Notes under the pieces: model-generated
Database searches by the model: none
Told to the model about the DNA's origin: nothing
Seen by the model: only the letters and a program-made list of their open reading frames with translations
Position numbers and translations under genes: made by a program
Origin: Giesbergeria sp.
GTDB lineage: Bacteria; Pseudomonadota; Gammaproteobacteria; Burkholderiales; Burkholderiaceae_C
Length of the DNA stretch: 64,000 nucleotides
Assembly (NCBI RefSeq): GCF_028686475.1
Contig: NZ_JAQUCA010000016.1
Span: 1-64,000, forward strand
Direction of reading: 5' to 3'
Shown: piece after piece, positions 34,303-42,622 of the stretch
How positions within the stretch are numbered: the stretch's first letter is position 1
How the letters are laid out: each line of letters starts with the position of its first letter

Positions 34303-35598
34303 ATGTCGCAGATGAAAACGCAAATTATCACGCGATACGACTCCCCACACCAGTTTGAACCGCTGCTGCCATCCGAGGCACTGATGGAGCCATTACTGGA
34401 ACAAGCCAGCGATTTGACACGTAAGGCTACGGCCTTGAGCATGGCTTCTGGCAATGCGGCCCAGCACGAGTTACGTAAGCTGCTGCGCAGCATGAACTCC
34501 TACTACACCAACCGCATCGAGGGCGAACATACACGCCCCAGCGATATCGAACGCGCGTTGCAGCAGGACTTTTCTGCCAACGCCGATTTGGCACGCAAAC
34601 AGCGGCTGGCGGTGGCCCATATCCAGACCGAGGCACATTGCGAGGCTGAGCTGGATGCCAAACGGGTGGTCTTGGGCGACGAGGTCGCACGCTGGCTGTA
34701 CTCTGCTGATGCGCTGTCTTGGTTGCACCGGGAACTGTTTAGCGGTTTGCCAGCCGATGACCTTCAGCTTTCCGACGGCAGTGCCATGGTGCCCGGTGCG
34801 TTGCGTCGGCGTGGCGTGGCCGTGGGTCGGCACGAGGCCCCGGCCTGGGAGGCCTTGCCCGACTTTATGCAGCGTTGGCAAACGGTGTACGCCAGCACGC
34901 GGCGCGGAGAAGCGGCCTTGGTGGCCCTGATGGCCTCGCACCACCGTCTGGCATGGATGCACCCGTTCCTCGATGGTAACGGGCGCGTGGCGCGGCTCCA
35001 CACCCATTTGTTGCTGCACAGCTGGGGGCTGACCGATGGTCTGTGGTCGCCCTTGCGGGGCTTTGCCAGAACGGAGTCGCGCTATAAGTCCCTGCTGCAA
35101 GCGGCCGACGAACACCGGCGCGGTGACCTAGACGGGCGAGGCAACCTGACGCAAGCCGGTTTGGTGGAGTGGATTCGTTACACCTTGGAGGTGTGCATCG
35201 ACCAAGTGGATTTCATGGGCAAACTGCTCAACGTTCAAGGGATGCGCGACCGCATCCAGGCTGCACTGACTTTTGAGGCCGCTGTGGTGAAGTCGGGCGT
35301 GCGCACCGAGGCACTGATGCCGTTGCACTATCTGTTTGCCACCCAAGGCGAGCTGGGACGTGCCGACTTCAAAGCCATGACCGGTCTGGGCGACCGCCTA
35401 GCCACATCCCTGGTATCTGCCCTGCTGCAACGCGGATTCGTGACCGCAGACTCGCCCTACGGCAGTTTGCGTTTTGCCATCCCTCGTCATGCACTGCGCT
35501 TTTACTTTCCGGTGCTGTGGCCCGAGGCCGAGCAGGATCAGGCACTTTTGGACGGTGAGGTAGGGACGATGGCCGTACGACATCGTAAGCGATCCTAG
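34303..35598 (+). CDS. Fic-domain protein (AMPylase/nucleotide transferase)
   Basis: The 431-residue protein has the complete Fic motif HPFLDGNGRVAR at 220-231 with catalytic His220. An N-terminal inhibitory helix TNRIEGE (Thr69, Glu73, Gly74) matches the (S/T)xxxE(G/N) class II motif, so auto-inhibition is built in. A winged-helix-like C-terminal part follows (about 330-400). Fic enzymes transfer AMP or similar groups to target proteins; stand-alone bacterial ones of this size are often stress- or conflict-related. Start could be MSQMKTQ (34303) or the Met three codons later. The gene sits alone between two 167-bp direct repeats, so it looks like transposon cargo. Confidence 0.9.
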   Translation: MSQMKTQIITRYDSPHQFEPLLPSEALMEPLLEQASDLTRKATALSMASGNAAQHELRKLLRSMNSYYTNRIEGEHTRPSDIERALQQDFSANADLARKQRLAVAHIQTEAHCEAELDAKRVVLGDEVARWLYSADALSWLHRELFSGLPADDLQLSDGSAMVPGALRRRGVAVGRHEAPAWEALPDFMQRWQTVYASTRRGEAALVALMASHHRLAWMHPFLDGNGRVARLHTHLLLHSWGLTDGLWSPLRGFARTESRYKSLLQAADEHRRGDLDGRGNLTQAGLVEWIRYTLEVCIDQVDFMGKLLNVQGMRDRIQAALTFEAAVVKSGVRTEALMPLHYLFATQGELGRADFKAMTGLGDRLATSLVSALLQRGFVTADSPYGSLRFAIPRHALRFYFPVLWPEAEQDQALLDGEVGTMAVRHRKRS

Positions 35599-35702
35599 TA
35601 AGGACAAGTGGCAACCGGCTTACCGTACGTGCAACAAAGCTGTGTAGACGTGGTAAACGCGCATGAAGGATGATTCTATACCACTTAGTGATATAGTTAA
35701 AT

Positions 35703-35848
35703 ATGACAAGAAAGCGCGCTTTCAAAACTAGGCACTTTCCCAAGTTCGCCTCGAATGCAGGCTTGACGGATACCATCCTTTGTGATGCCACAGTCAGAGA
35801 GATGGAGCAAGGGGTGATTCACGCTGACCTAGGCGGAGGTGTGGTGAA
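35703..35848 (+). pseudogene. Truncated RelE/HigB-like toxin gene
   Basis: The first ~48 codons (MTRKRAFKTRHFPKFASNAG, then LTDTILCDA...EMEQGVIHADLGGGVVK) match the N-terminal half of the RelE/HigB-type toxins of COG4737. The frame then runs straight into the Tn3-like end at 35849, which removes the rest, including the GYR-type active region. A short AT-rich promoter-like stretch precedes it. No antitoxin gene follows. Confidence 0.7.
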
Positions 35849-36015
35849 GGGGTCGTCTCAGAATTCTTACATGAACACCCCCTGTTTGCCAAGGTGTCAA
35901 TTCATGACAGCAAGTTGGTAAAGATTGCATCCGTACATTCGAACTTTTGGTGTGGCGATGCCACTGTCCCTGATGGGATTTACTGGTTGGCACCTCAATC
36001 GGAATAAAGCACTCG
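35849..36015 (+). repeat. 167-bp direct repeat, copy 2 (downstream of fic)
   Basis: It starts GGGGTCGTCTCAGAATTC, a good match to Tn3-family terminal repeats, then repeats the 148-bp stretch of copy 1 with about a dozen changes, several synonymous. The frame again ends WLAPQSE-stop. Insertion of this unit truncated the RelE-like gene just upstream. Confidence 0.75.
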
Positions 36016-36151
36016 AGGTGCATCGAATTCTGCGGGCTTTGCCAACCACGGTCTGACCTGTCTTGCCATCACTTCATGATCGCCTGAGCAATCGGTGGTT
36101 CACTCTTTACTGTTCGACTTGTCTTTGCTGTTGATGTAAATAGCCGTCGGC

Positions 36152-36702
36152 TTATCCAGCGATACTTTGATAGTCCGTCCTGTACTCGCGGTCGTGCATT
36201 AGCAGCGCCCAGACCGTCCTTGCATTTTTGTTGGCTAGCGCCACCGCTGCGATGTTTTTGTTGCGCCGTGCCACCACTTTGTTGACCCAACTGCAGTCGT
36301 CAGCGCGCTGGCCCGCGTGATGAATGACGATGCGTGCGCCGTGAATCCGGAGCGTTCGCAAGTAGGTGTCGCCGCGCTTGCTGATGCCCAGCAGATTTTG
36401 CTTGCCGCCGCTGGAATGCTGCCGGGGTACCAGACCCAGCCAAGCGGCCACCTGCCGACCACTATCGAAGTTTCTTGCATCCCCCAGAGAGGCAATCAAG
36501 GCGCTGGCTGTCAGAGGGCTGATGCCGGGGATTTTTTCCAGCTTTTTGCTTTGGGGATTCTGGCGGTGCCAAGCAACAATTTGCCCTTCCAGTTCATCGA
36601 CCTGTTTGTCCAGCACCTTGAGATGCTCGAGCAGGCGCTGCACCAGCAGACGGAACATGCCAGGCAACTGATTGCTAGCATCCTCAATGAGGCTGGGAAC
36701 GT
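36152..36702 (-). pseudogene. C-terminal fragment of an IS1111-group transposase
   Basis: The frame covers the second half of the transposase: HVPSLIEDASNQLPGMFRLL, the motif KIPGISPLTASALIASLGD, and the Transposase_20 core AAWLGLVPRQHSSGGK with the catalytic Ser. The N-terminal RuvC-like domain is missing; the gene is cut at about 36703, where a 34-bp inverted repeat begins. It differs in sequence from the two other IS1111 copies, so it is a third element. About 130 bases of its noncoding tail remain to the left. Confidence 0.8.
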
Positions 36703-36967
36703 GGGGTAGAACAAGCAGTCGCGTCACCAGCCGCCACTTGGGTGTCGGAAAAGGTCTTGCACTGAATTTCCGTCTATCGAAGCAATCCGACACGGTTTGT
36801 CGTGCATGTTTTTGCCCTGTGTTGTGAGTGTTTGAGGCCCTATGCGAAGCTGGTCGCCAAACACCTGTTTGGCGACACCCTACCTGAAAACATAAGCCCG
36901 TTCATTGGTGCTGCTACTACCCATCAAGGCAGATGGCGGCTGGTGACACGACTGTTGGTTCTACCCC
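36703..36967. repeat. 265-bp segment with 34-bp imperfect inverted ends
   Basis: The outer arms (36703-36736 and 36934-36967) are inverted copies matching at 31 of 34 positions, beginning GGGGTAGAAC. Between them there is no convincing gene; a hairpin GCCAAAC/GTTTGGC lies near 36856. It separates an IS1111 fragment from an IS256 fragment, which suggests a small non-autonomous insertion, though I see no target duplication. Confidence 0.45.
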
Positions 36968-36969
36968 TA

Positions 36970-37255
36970 TCGGGCAAGCTTGGCGCAGGCACTGGAGCCC
37001 AATAACACCTTTCTCTGACTACACGCCCGAAATTCGCAAGGTCATTTACACGACCAATGCCATCGAGTCAGTGAACATGAGCCTGCGCAAGCTGACAAGA
37101 ACCGTGGTTCGTTCCCCAGTGATGAGGCACTGTCCAAGATGTTCTATCTGGCCCTGCGGAACATCAGCCAGAAGTGGACTATGCCGATTCGGGACTGGAA
37201 AGCTGCGCTGACCCGATTGACCATTCAGTTCGGAGAGTGCATCTGCGTTAACTGA
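36970..37255 (+). pseudogene. C-terminal fragment of an IS256-family transposase (frameshifted)
   Basis: The frame reads GQAWRRHWSPITPFSDYTPE and then IRKVIYTTNAIESVNMSLRK, the IS256 (Transposase_mut) signature around the last catalytic Glu. After LTR it shifts frame to NRGSFPSDEALSKMFYLALR and NISQKWTMPIRDWKAALTR, ending at TGA 37253-37255. A right-end-like sequence (TTTACACAGAAATTCGGACA) follows at 37267. Only the last third of the gene remains. Confidence 0.82.
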
Positions 37256-37332
37256 AGTCCGACCCGTTTACACAGAAATTCGGACACGCCCCCACTTAGG
37301 CTGGAGGATGCAATGTGGGTAAGGACAAGCCA

Positions 37333-38142
37333 TCAGTGGAGTGATTGGAGGACAGCGCGGTTCAGCAGACCCTGATCGGCCACGATTGTCTGGCCAGTCA
37401 TGATCTTGTTTTGCTTAGAAGCCAAAAATCCATAAATCGGGCCGTGGTCTTCGGGGGTCGGTAGTTCTTGCAATAGACTCAATGAGCGAAACATGGACAA
37501 AAAGGCATCCTTAGGGATGTCAGATTGCTTCTGGCCATCCAATCCCAACGATTTTGGCCCCTGAAGTTGGCTATTGGCAATCCCTGCAGGGGCTACACCG
37601 TTCACCCGAACATGGGGTGAAAACTCAAACGCTAGTTGATTTACCAAGCTACGTATGGCGCCCTTACTGGCGGTGTATGCGGCTCCCCCCCCATCTGCGG
37701 CATAGGCTGCTGTGGATAGCGTGAGCACGATGGCCCCGTAGCTAGCTTGGAGCAAATCGCCAAAAATACGGGCTGATAACATATACCCTTTGACATTAAC
37801 GTGGAAGACCTCGTCAAAGAGTGAGTCCAGCCGCTCTGGAGGCATTTGCATCAATGGTACATTGCCATCAAAAATGCCTTGGGCACCAATCAGGGCATTG
37901 AGACGGCCATGCCGCTGCAAAATCGCTTCCCTGCATGCTTTCAGGTCTGTCAAACGTGTGACATCGCACTGCAATACCAATGTTTCTGGGCCAAATTCCT
38001 GTTGCAACTGTGCTACCTTGCTGGCCGAAATATCAGCAATGACTACTTGGGCGCCTTCGGCTTGGCAGTAGCGGGCAATGCCAAGCCCTAAGCCAGAGCC
38101 GCCCCCCGTTATCAGCACCACGTCATCTTTTAAGAGTTGCAT
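37333..38142 (-). CDS. SDR-family cis-dihydrodiol dehydrogenase
   Basis: From the ATG at 38140-38142 (MQLLKDDVVLITGGGSGLG) the product is 269 residues. It has the cofactor-binding GGGSGLG at 13-19, Asp in VIADIS that favours NAD, and the catalytic Ser/Tyr/Lys set in LTLSTAAY ... AAYTASKGA. The closest kind of enzyme is the BphB/HcaB-type dehydrogenase, which turns a cis-dihydrodiol into a catechol after ring dihydroxylation. It ends a minus-strand operon that also encodes the oxygenase reductase, and the partner oxygenase is at 59336-61269. Substrate unknown. Confidence 0.8.
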   Translation of the reverse strand: MQLLKDDVVLITGGGSGLGLGIARYCQAEGAQVVIADISASKVAQLQQEFGPETLVLQCDVTRLTDLKACREAILQRHGRLNALIGAQGIFDGNVPLMQMPPERLDSLFDEVFHVNVKGYMLSARIFGDLLQASYGAIVLTLSTAAYAADGGGAAYTASKGAIRSLVNQLAFEFSPHVRVNGVAPAGIANSQLQGPKSLGLDGQKQSDIPKDAFLSMFRSLSLLQELPTPEDHGPIYGFLASKQNKIMTGQTIVADQGLLNRAVLQSLH

Positions 38143-38158
38143 TTTTCTATTCAATCAT

Positions 38159-39103
38159 TCAAAGGTCTAACACTAGTCGATCTGACAAACTGCCAGAACA
38201 ACACACCAGCATGGTTTTTCCACAGCTCTTTTCACGTGGTGTCAAGAAAGAATCTCGGTGGTCTGGCGTGCCTTCCAATACCGTGGTTTGGCATGCACCA
38301 CAAACCCCTTCTTGGCAGGCGTGCGACATGGCAACGCCATGGGCCAGCAGCACATCCAATATGGTTTTACCAGGTTGAATCTGAAAACTGCGCTGGGAAC
38401 GGGCCAGCATGACCTCATAGCCGCCGGCCACGGCGGCTTCTTGCTGGGCGGAAAAATACTCAACGTGTACTGTGTCGGGCTTGCGTGTAGCGGTAGCCTG
38501 CTCAAATGCTTGCAGCATGGCACTAGGGCCACAGCAGTAAACATGGGCTGCGGCAGGCACAGCGGCCAGGATGGTTTTTAGATCGGGTACCCCCCCGGCT
38601 TCGTCCATAAAATGGAGTTGTACCCGACCAGGATGCTTAGCCTCTAAAGCCATAATTTGTGAAAGGTAGGCACATTTTTGGCGGTTACGGGCGCTGTAAA
38701 ACAGCTTCCACGGTTTGTCCAGAGCTTCTAGGCGCTGGATCATGCAATACAGCGGTGTGATACCAATGCCACCGCCGACGAGCATCACCAGCGGTGCATC
38801 TTCTACCAAGGCGAAATGATTTTTGGGTACAGAAACCTCTAGGCTCTGGCCTGAGCGCAGTTGCTCATGAATGTATTGGGAACCGCCACGGCTGGCTGGG
38901 TCTTTGTTGACCGCAACTACATAGCGGTGCGTTTCTGCTGGATCATTGACTAATGAGTAACTGCGCGTCAGCCCATTGCCGAGTTTGAGGTCAATATGAG
39001 CACCGGCGCTGAATGGTGGCAAAGCCTCGTTGCGGGGTGATACCAGTTCTAGTGACACGATGTCTTGTGCTTCTGTGGTGATAGAGCGCAGGGTCAGTTC
39101 CAT
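38159..39103 (-). CDS. Oxygenase reductase (phthalate dioxygenase reductase type)
   Basis: Starting at the ATG preceded by AGGAGAT (MELTLRSITTEAQDIV) the protein has 314 residues. A flavin domain has RSYSLVND (about 51-58), an NAD-binding domain has VGGGIGITPLY (about 110-120), and the C-terminal plant-type [2Fe-2S] domain has CQEGVCGACQ with a fourth Cys in MLVCCS. It passes electrons from NADH to a Rieske oxygenase. The likely partner is the alpha/beta oxygenase encoded at 59336-61269, possibly with the small Rieske protein at 58614. It sits 16 bases before the dihydrodiol dehydrogenase in the operon. Confidence 0.87.
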   Translation of the reverse strand: MELTLRSITTEAQDIVSLELVSPRNEALPPFSAGAHIDLKLGNGLTRSYSLVNDPAETHRYVVAVNKDPASRGGSQYIHEQLRSGQSLEVSVPKNHFALVEDAPLVMLVGGGIGITPLYCMIQRLEALDKPWKLFYSARNRQKCAYLSQIMALEAKHPGRVQLHFMDEAGGVPDLKTILAAVPAAAHVYCCGPSAMLQAFEQATATRKPDTVHVEYFSAQQEAAVAGGYEVMLARSQRSFQIQPGKTILDVLLAHGVAMSHACQEGVCGACQTTVLEGTPDHRDSFLTPREKSCGKTMLVCCSGSLSDRLVLDL

Positions 39104-39189
39104 GTTTTTTATCTCCTCGTTCCCCGCTTGCGGGTTGGTTTTTCGCTGCTGGGATGCTTGCAAAGCAGGGGGTCGTCGGGTTGTAATGA

Positions 39190-40311
39190 TTAGATAGGTT
39201 CCATTAGCAGCGCCAAAGTGCGCTCGACCACTGCAGTCATGGTTTCAATAGAGGCATGGGCTTGCTCTAAGCGCCCCAACTCCATTGAGCTGCCAACGAT
39301 CAAGCGGCAACGGGGTTCACGCCGGGCCATATAGGCGGGCAGCAGGGTGGCTACATCAAACTGGGCTTTGACTAGCTCATCAGCTAGCACAATGCCATCC
39401 TCCATTGCCATGCCTGCACCGGAAGCCAATTGCGGTGTTGTAGGGTGGGCTGCATCGCCTACTAACAACACCCGACCACGGTACCAAGGTGCGGGCAGAA
39501 TAAAACCCTCAAGGGGGCGGAAGTTGATGTAATCATCGTCTTTGATGTTGTCGCGGATTTGGCCCACAATGCCGCCGTAGTCCTTGAGCAATGCGCGTAG
39601 CGGCGCTGCCAGTGCGTTGGCCTCGCGCCAGATTTTGGGTGATTTTTCTAGCAAGAACAGGTACATCTCGTTGTCGGAAGTTGGCGTAATGCCAACTTTG
39701 TGCGGGCCACCGAGAAAATAGGTACGGCGGTCAATTTCTTTTGGGCGTGGTACTGTCACGCGCCAAGCGTACTGGCCGGTATATTCTGGAGCGGGTGCAT
39801 CCGGAATGATGAGTTTGCGTACCTTGGAGTTGACACCGTCTGAGCCGACCACCAAATCGTAAATGCCGGTGCTGCCATCGCTGAACGTGACTTCAATGGC
39901 ATCGGCCAGTTCTTTGAAAGCATCTACCGTCAGGCCTAAGCGCATCTGGATGCCTGCGTTCACCATTTTTTGGTGCAGTACGGCGTGCAGGGCTGGGCGT
40001 ACCATGCCACCACTGCCAGGCACACCCGCATCGGCGGGCATGGGGGTGTCCAGCAGCTTGAGGGTGTTGCCCTGGGTATCGCACACACGGATCCCTTCGC
40101 CGGTGTACGCTTGGGCCATCACTTCATCGAGCACACCCAGCTCACGCAAAGCGCGTAGCGATGGGCCAGTCAGAGTGATACCAGCACCCAGTGCGCCCCA
40201 ATGGGGATCGATGTCAATAAAGTCTACGGCCACGCCGACGCGCTGGAGCATGATGGCAGTAGAAAGCCCACCGACACCGCCACCAACGATCAGGGTTTTA
40301 GATTTTTTCAT
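39190..40311 (-). CDS. FAD-dependent aromatic monooxygenase (copy 1)
   Basis: The 373-residue protein is a class A flavin monooxygenase of the salicylate/3-hydroxybenzoate hydroxylase type. It has the ADP-binding GGGVGGLSTAIML (9-21), the DG motif in DLVVGSDGVNSKVRK (about 151-165) and the GD motif RVLLVGDAAHPTTPQL (about 280-295). It would add one hydroxyl to an aromatic acid or phenol using NAD(P)H and O2. A related enzyme, encoded at 61893, begins and ends the same way (LGAGITLTGPSLRAL against VAGAGLTMGGASLRAI), so the pathway has two such steps or isozymes. Confidence 0.85.
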   Translation of the reverse strand: MKKSKTLIVGGGVGGLSTAIMLQRVGVAVDFIDIDPHWGALGAGITLTGPSLRALRELGVLDEVMAQAYTGEGIRVCDTQGNTLKLLDTPMPADAGVPGSGGMVRPALHAVLHQKMVNAGIQMRLGLTVDAFKELADAIEVTFSDGSTGIYDLVVGSDGVNSKVRKLIIPDAPAPEYTGQYAWRVTVPRPKEIDRRTYFLGGPHKVGITPTSDNEMYLFLLEKSPKIWREANALAAPLRALLKDYGGIVGQIRDNIKDDDYINFRPLEGFILPAPWYRGRVLLVGDAAHPTTPQLASGAGMAMEDGIVLADELVKAQFDVATLLPAYMARREPRCRLIVGSSMELGRLEQAHASIETMTAVVERTLALLMEPI

Positions 40312-40359
40312 AGTGTTGTCTCCTGTTTTACGTAGTAAATCTTTGCGCTAAAGGGTGCT

Positions 40360-41196
40360 TTAGCCTGCGGTGGTGGAACCATCTTGTAAAAAGTCGCGCA
40401 CCAGCCGGCTAAAGGCTGCTGCATGTTCGATCTGTGTCCAATGGCCGCAACGGCCAAAAATATGCAATTGGCTGTTGTCGATCCAGTCCAGCAGCGTCAT
40501 GGAGGTCGACAACGGAATTACTTGATCGTCGCGGCCATGCACTAGGAGCGTGGGGTGAGTGATGGCGCGTACCTCGGCTTCGGGGTGGGACATGGCATCG
40601 ACCCAGCGCTGGCGCGGTGGCGGGAACATGCTGGCATAGGCTTGCTGTATTCCGGGGCGGATGCTGGCCTCGTAGCGCATCTGGGCTAGCCCATCGCCTA
40701 CCAGCGATTGGTCGTAGGCGAAGGTGCGCATGATGGCCTTCATGTTTTCTAGCGAAGGCTCGTAGCCCCAGACAGCATCCAGACCGGCGGTAATTTCAAA
40801 TGGCACGCCCACACTACCCATCAGCACCAGTTTGTTGACCCGATCCGGATGAGAAATGGCCAGTGCTAGCGCCATTGAGCCACCAAACGAATTGCCAATC
40901 ACATGGGTCTTGTCTACGCCAACAGCATCCATGAAGCGTACGATCTGATCGAGCCAATGCTGGCGCGAATGTACCGTGCCTGGTGGTGCCGGGGTATAGC
41001 CAAATCCGGCCAGATCGGGTGCCAACAAGCGAAAGTTGGTGTGCAAACTTTGCAAGGCAAGTCGCCAGTTGGCCCAAGCACTGACACCGGGGCCAGAGCC
41101 GTGGAGCATCAGTACTGGGTCACCTTGGCCCAGATCATGGTAATTGGTCAGGAAGTCACCGGTGGCAATGGTTTTGCCAATTTCGGGGTTACTCAT
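40360..41196 (-). CDS. Alpha/beta hydrolase, meta-cleavage product hydrolase type
   Basis: From the ATG at 41194-41196 (MSNPEIGKTIATGDFL) the protein has 278 residues. It has the oxyanion motif HGSGPGVSAWANW (about 33-45), the nucleophile elbow GNSFGGS (about 102-108), the Asp in LLVHGRDDQVIP and His in GRCGHWTQIEH. These features match the MhpC/BphD/XylF group that cleaves the C-C bond of ring-fission products. It lies in the operon with an extradiol dioxygenase, which makes this role likely. An upstream in-frame region has no ribosome binding site and overlaps the lipocalin-like gene. Confidence 0.85.
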   Translation of the reverse strand: MSNPEIGKTIATGDFLTNYHDLGQGDPVLMLHGSGPGVSAWANWRLALQSLHTNFRLLAPDLAGFGYTPAPPGTVHSRQHWLDQIVRFMDAVGVDKTHVIGNSFGGSMALALAISHPDRVNKLVLMGSVGVPFEITAGLDAVWGYEPSLENMKAIMRTFAYDQSLVGDGLAQMRYEASIRPGIQQAYASMFPPPRQRWVDAMSHPEAEVRAITHPTLLVHGRDDQVIPLSTSMTLLDWIDNSQLHIFGRCGHWTQIEHAAAFSRLVRDFLQDGSTTAG

Positions 41197-41215
41197 AAGA
41201 GGGGTCTCCGGATTC

Positions 41216-41659
41216 TCAGTTCTGGGAACCGTGGCGACGCCATACCAGCAGGGCTGTGCGCGCTTGGGGGGTGTTGTCTTCCAACCGTGCTGACAGAGCC
41301 AGTGTGCCGTCAGGGCGTACTTCGAGGCGGCGCTTTTGTGTGCCACCAATCCAGTTGGGAAACAGGCTCATCTCGACGTTGTGTGTGAGCACATCGCCAT
41401 CCACCGTGTAGCGGCCTGCATAGCTGAGCATGGTGTTGTAAGCGCCGGCTTTTTCTTCGTCTGGGGCGTTCCACTGGCCACCCTTTTGAAACGGTTGGCG
41501 CGGCACACGGCAGATCATGCAGACCATATCGCCATCGGGCAGATAACGGATAAAGCCTTCGAGCTGCGTACCCATCGGTAATTCGCAGCGGCCATCGTCA
41601 TAGCGCTGTTCCCAGGACACGATGTCCCAGCGCCCGACCAGATTGATTTCATGGGACAT
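41216..41659 (-). CDS. Lipocalin-like domain protein
   Basis: The 147-residue protein begins with LVGRWDIVSWEQRYDDG, the typical opening of the lipocalin-like family (PF13924). A beta-rich body follows (GFIRYLPDGDMVCMICR, GRYTVDGDVLTHNVEMS). It has no signal peptide. Such proteins occur in many aromatic and polyketide clusters, probably as ligand-binding or cyclase-like helpers, but no reaction is proven. It is packed between two hydrolase genes (3 bases from the upstream one, 19 to the downstream one). Confidence 0.75.
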   Translation of the reverse strand: MSHEINLVGRWDIVSWEQRYDDGRCELPMGTQLEGFIRYLPDGDMVCMICRVPRQPFQKGGQWNAPDEEKAGAYNTMLSYAGRYTVDGDVLTHNVEMSLFPNWIGGTQKRRLEVRPDGTLALSARLEDNTPQARTALLVWRRHGSQN

Positions 41660-41661
41660 TT

Positions 41662-42570
41662 TTAGGATTCCTTCGCGGTGGTGGATTGCAAAAACTGCGT
41701 TACTACTCGGTTGTGTTCGGGAGCGCTTTCAAACTGTGCCCAGTGGCCACAGTTTTGGGCGCAATAGAAATGGCCGTTTTGCACCTGACGAGCAATGTGT
41801 TGGCCCAGCGCAGGTGGTGTTCGGTTTTTGTCGCCCCAATAGACCAGCGTGGGTTGAGCAATCTGGCGTGCAAGGGCATCTGTGACTAAATGCTGGCGAA
41901 TGCTCTGGCCGCTCAGGTATTCGGTGATGAAGGATTGCTGCACTACTGCCAAGGCTGGATCGCTGTACAGGGCTTGGCGCACCAGCACAGCTTCGTCGGT
42001 CAGACTATCCGGGTTGGCGAGAATGCGTGCCATTCTGGTATGCACGTTCTCGAACGTCGGTTGGCGCAATACTTCGAGCGAACTGGGTAGGTTTTGCGCC
42101 CAATCTGGTTCTACGTAACCGGCAATCGCACCAGGGTCTGGCGCATAGCCCATCGTGGTAGTGAGCACGAGCTGGCGTACCCGATGTGGGTGTTGCAACG
42201 CCAGCTGCATCGCCACCCAGCCACCCATTGACTGGCCTTCGATCGCTGCGCTGGCTATGCCCAGCGTATCGAGCACATCTATCACCTGGTCGACCAAATG
42301 AGGGATCACCTCGGGGCTGTAGCCCTCGGTCTGGGAGCGGCCATGCCAGAGAAAATCCAGTGCCACTACCCGAAAGTGCTGTGCCAGCGGCATGATGTTA
42401 CGGGCGTAGTTTTCCAGATGCCCGCCCGTGCCGTGCAGCAAGATGAGAGCTGGCCCTTGGCCAGCCTCCAAAATACGGGTGCGGTAGCGCCCGCGCAGCG
42501 TGCGGACTTCTGCTTGCAACAAATCTACCCAGTAGGTCGATGTTGTAGCTTGGTGCTCCGTCAGGGCCAT
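41662..42570 (-). CDS. Alpha/beta hydrolase (second in operon)
   Basis: From the ATG at 42568-42570 (MALTEHQATTSTYWVD) the product is 302 residues. Motifs are the oxyanion HGTGGHLENYARN (about 45-57), nucleophile elbow GQSMGGW (about 109-115) and His in NCGHWAQFESAPEHN. It resembles esterases and C-C hydrolases of ring-cleavage pathways. With the other hydrolase at 40360 and the one at 44415 there are three such enzymes in 5 kb, so they probably act on successive or alternative intermediates. Confidence 0.82.
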   Translation of the reverse strand: MALTEHQATTSTYWVDLLQAEVRTLRGRYRTRILEAGQGPALILLHGTGGHLENYARNIMPLAQHFRVVALDFLWHGRSQTEGYSPEVIPHLVDQVIDVLDTLGIASAAIEGQSMGGWVAMQLALQHPHRVRQLVLTTTMGYAPDPGAIAGYVEPDWAQNLPSSLEVLRQPTFENVHTRMARILANPDSLTDEAVLVRQALYSDPALAVVQQSFITEYLSGQSIRQHLVTDALARQIAQPTLVYWGDKNRTPPALGQHIARQVQNGHFYCAQNCGHWAQFESAPEHNRVVTQFLQSTTAKES

Positions 42571-42622
42571 GGTGTCTCCAGTGGATACAGATAGAAAAAG
42601 TGTGCTATGCGGCAAAGGTGGC

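Noticed and set aside
36802-37005. Plus-strand frame of 67 codons inside the 34-bp inverted-repeat segment
   Set aside because: It covers a hairpin and one inverted arm, has no ribosome binding site and no family resemblance.
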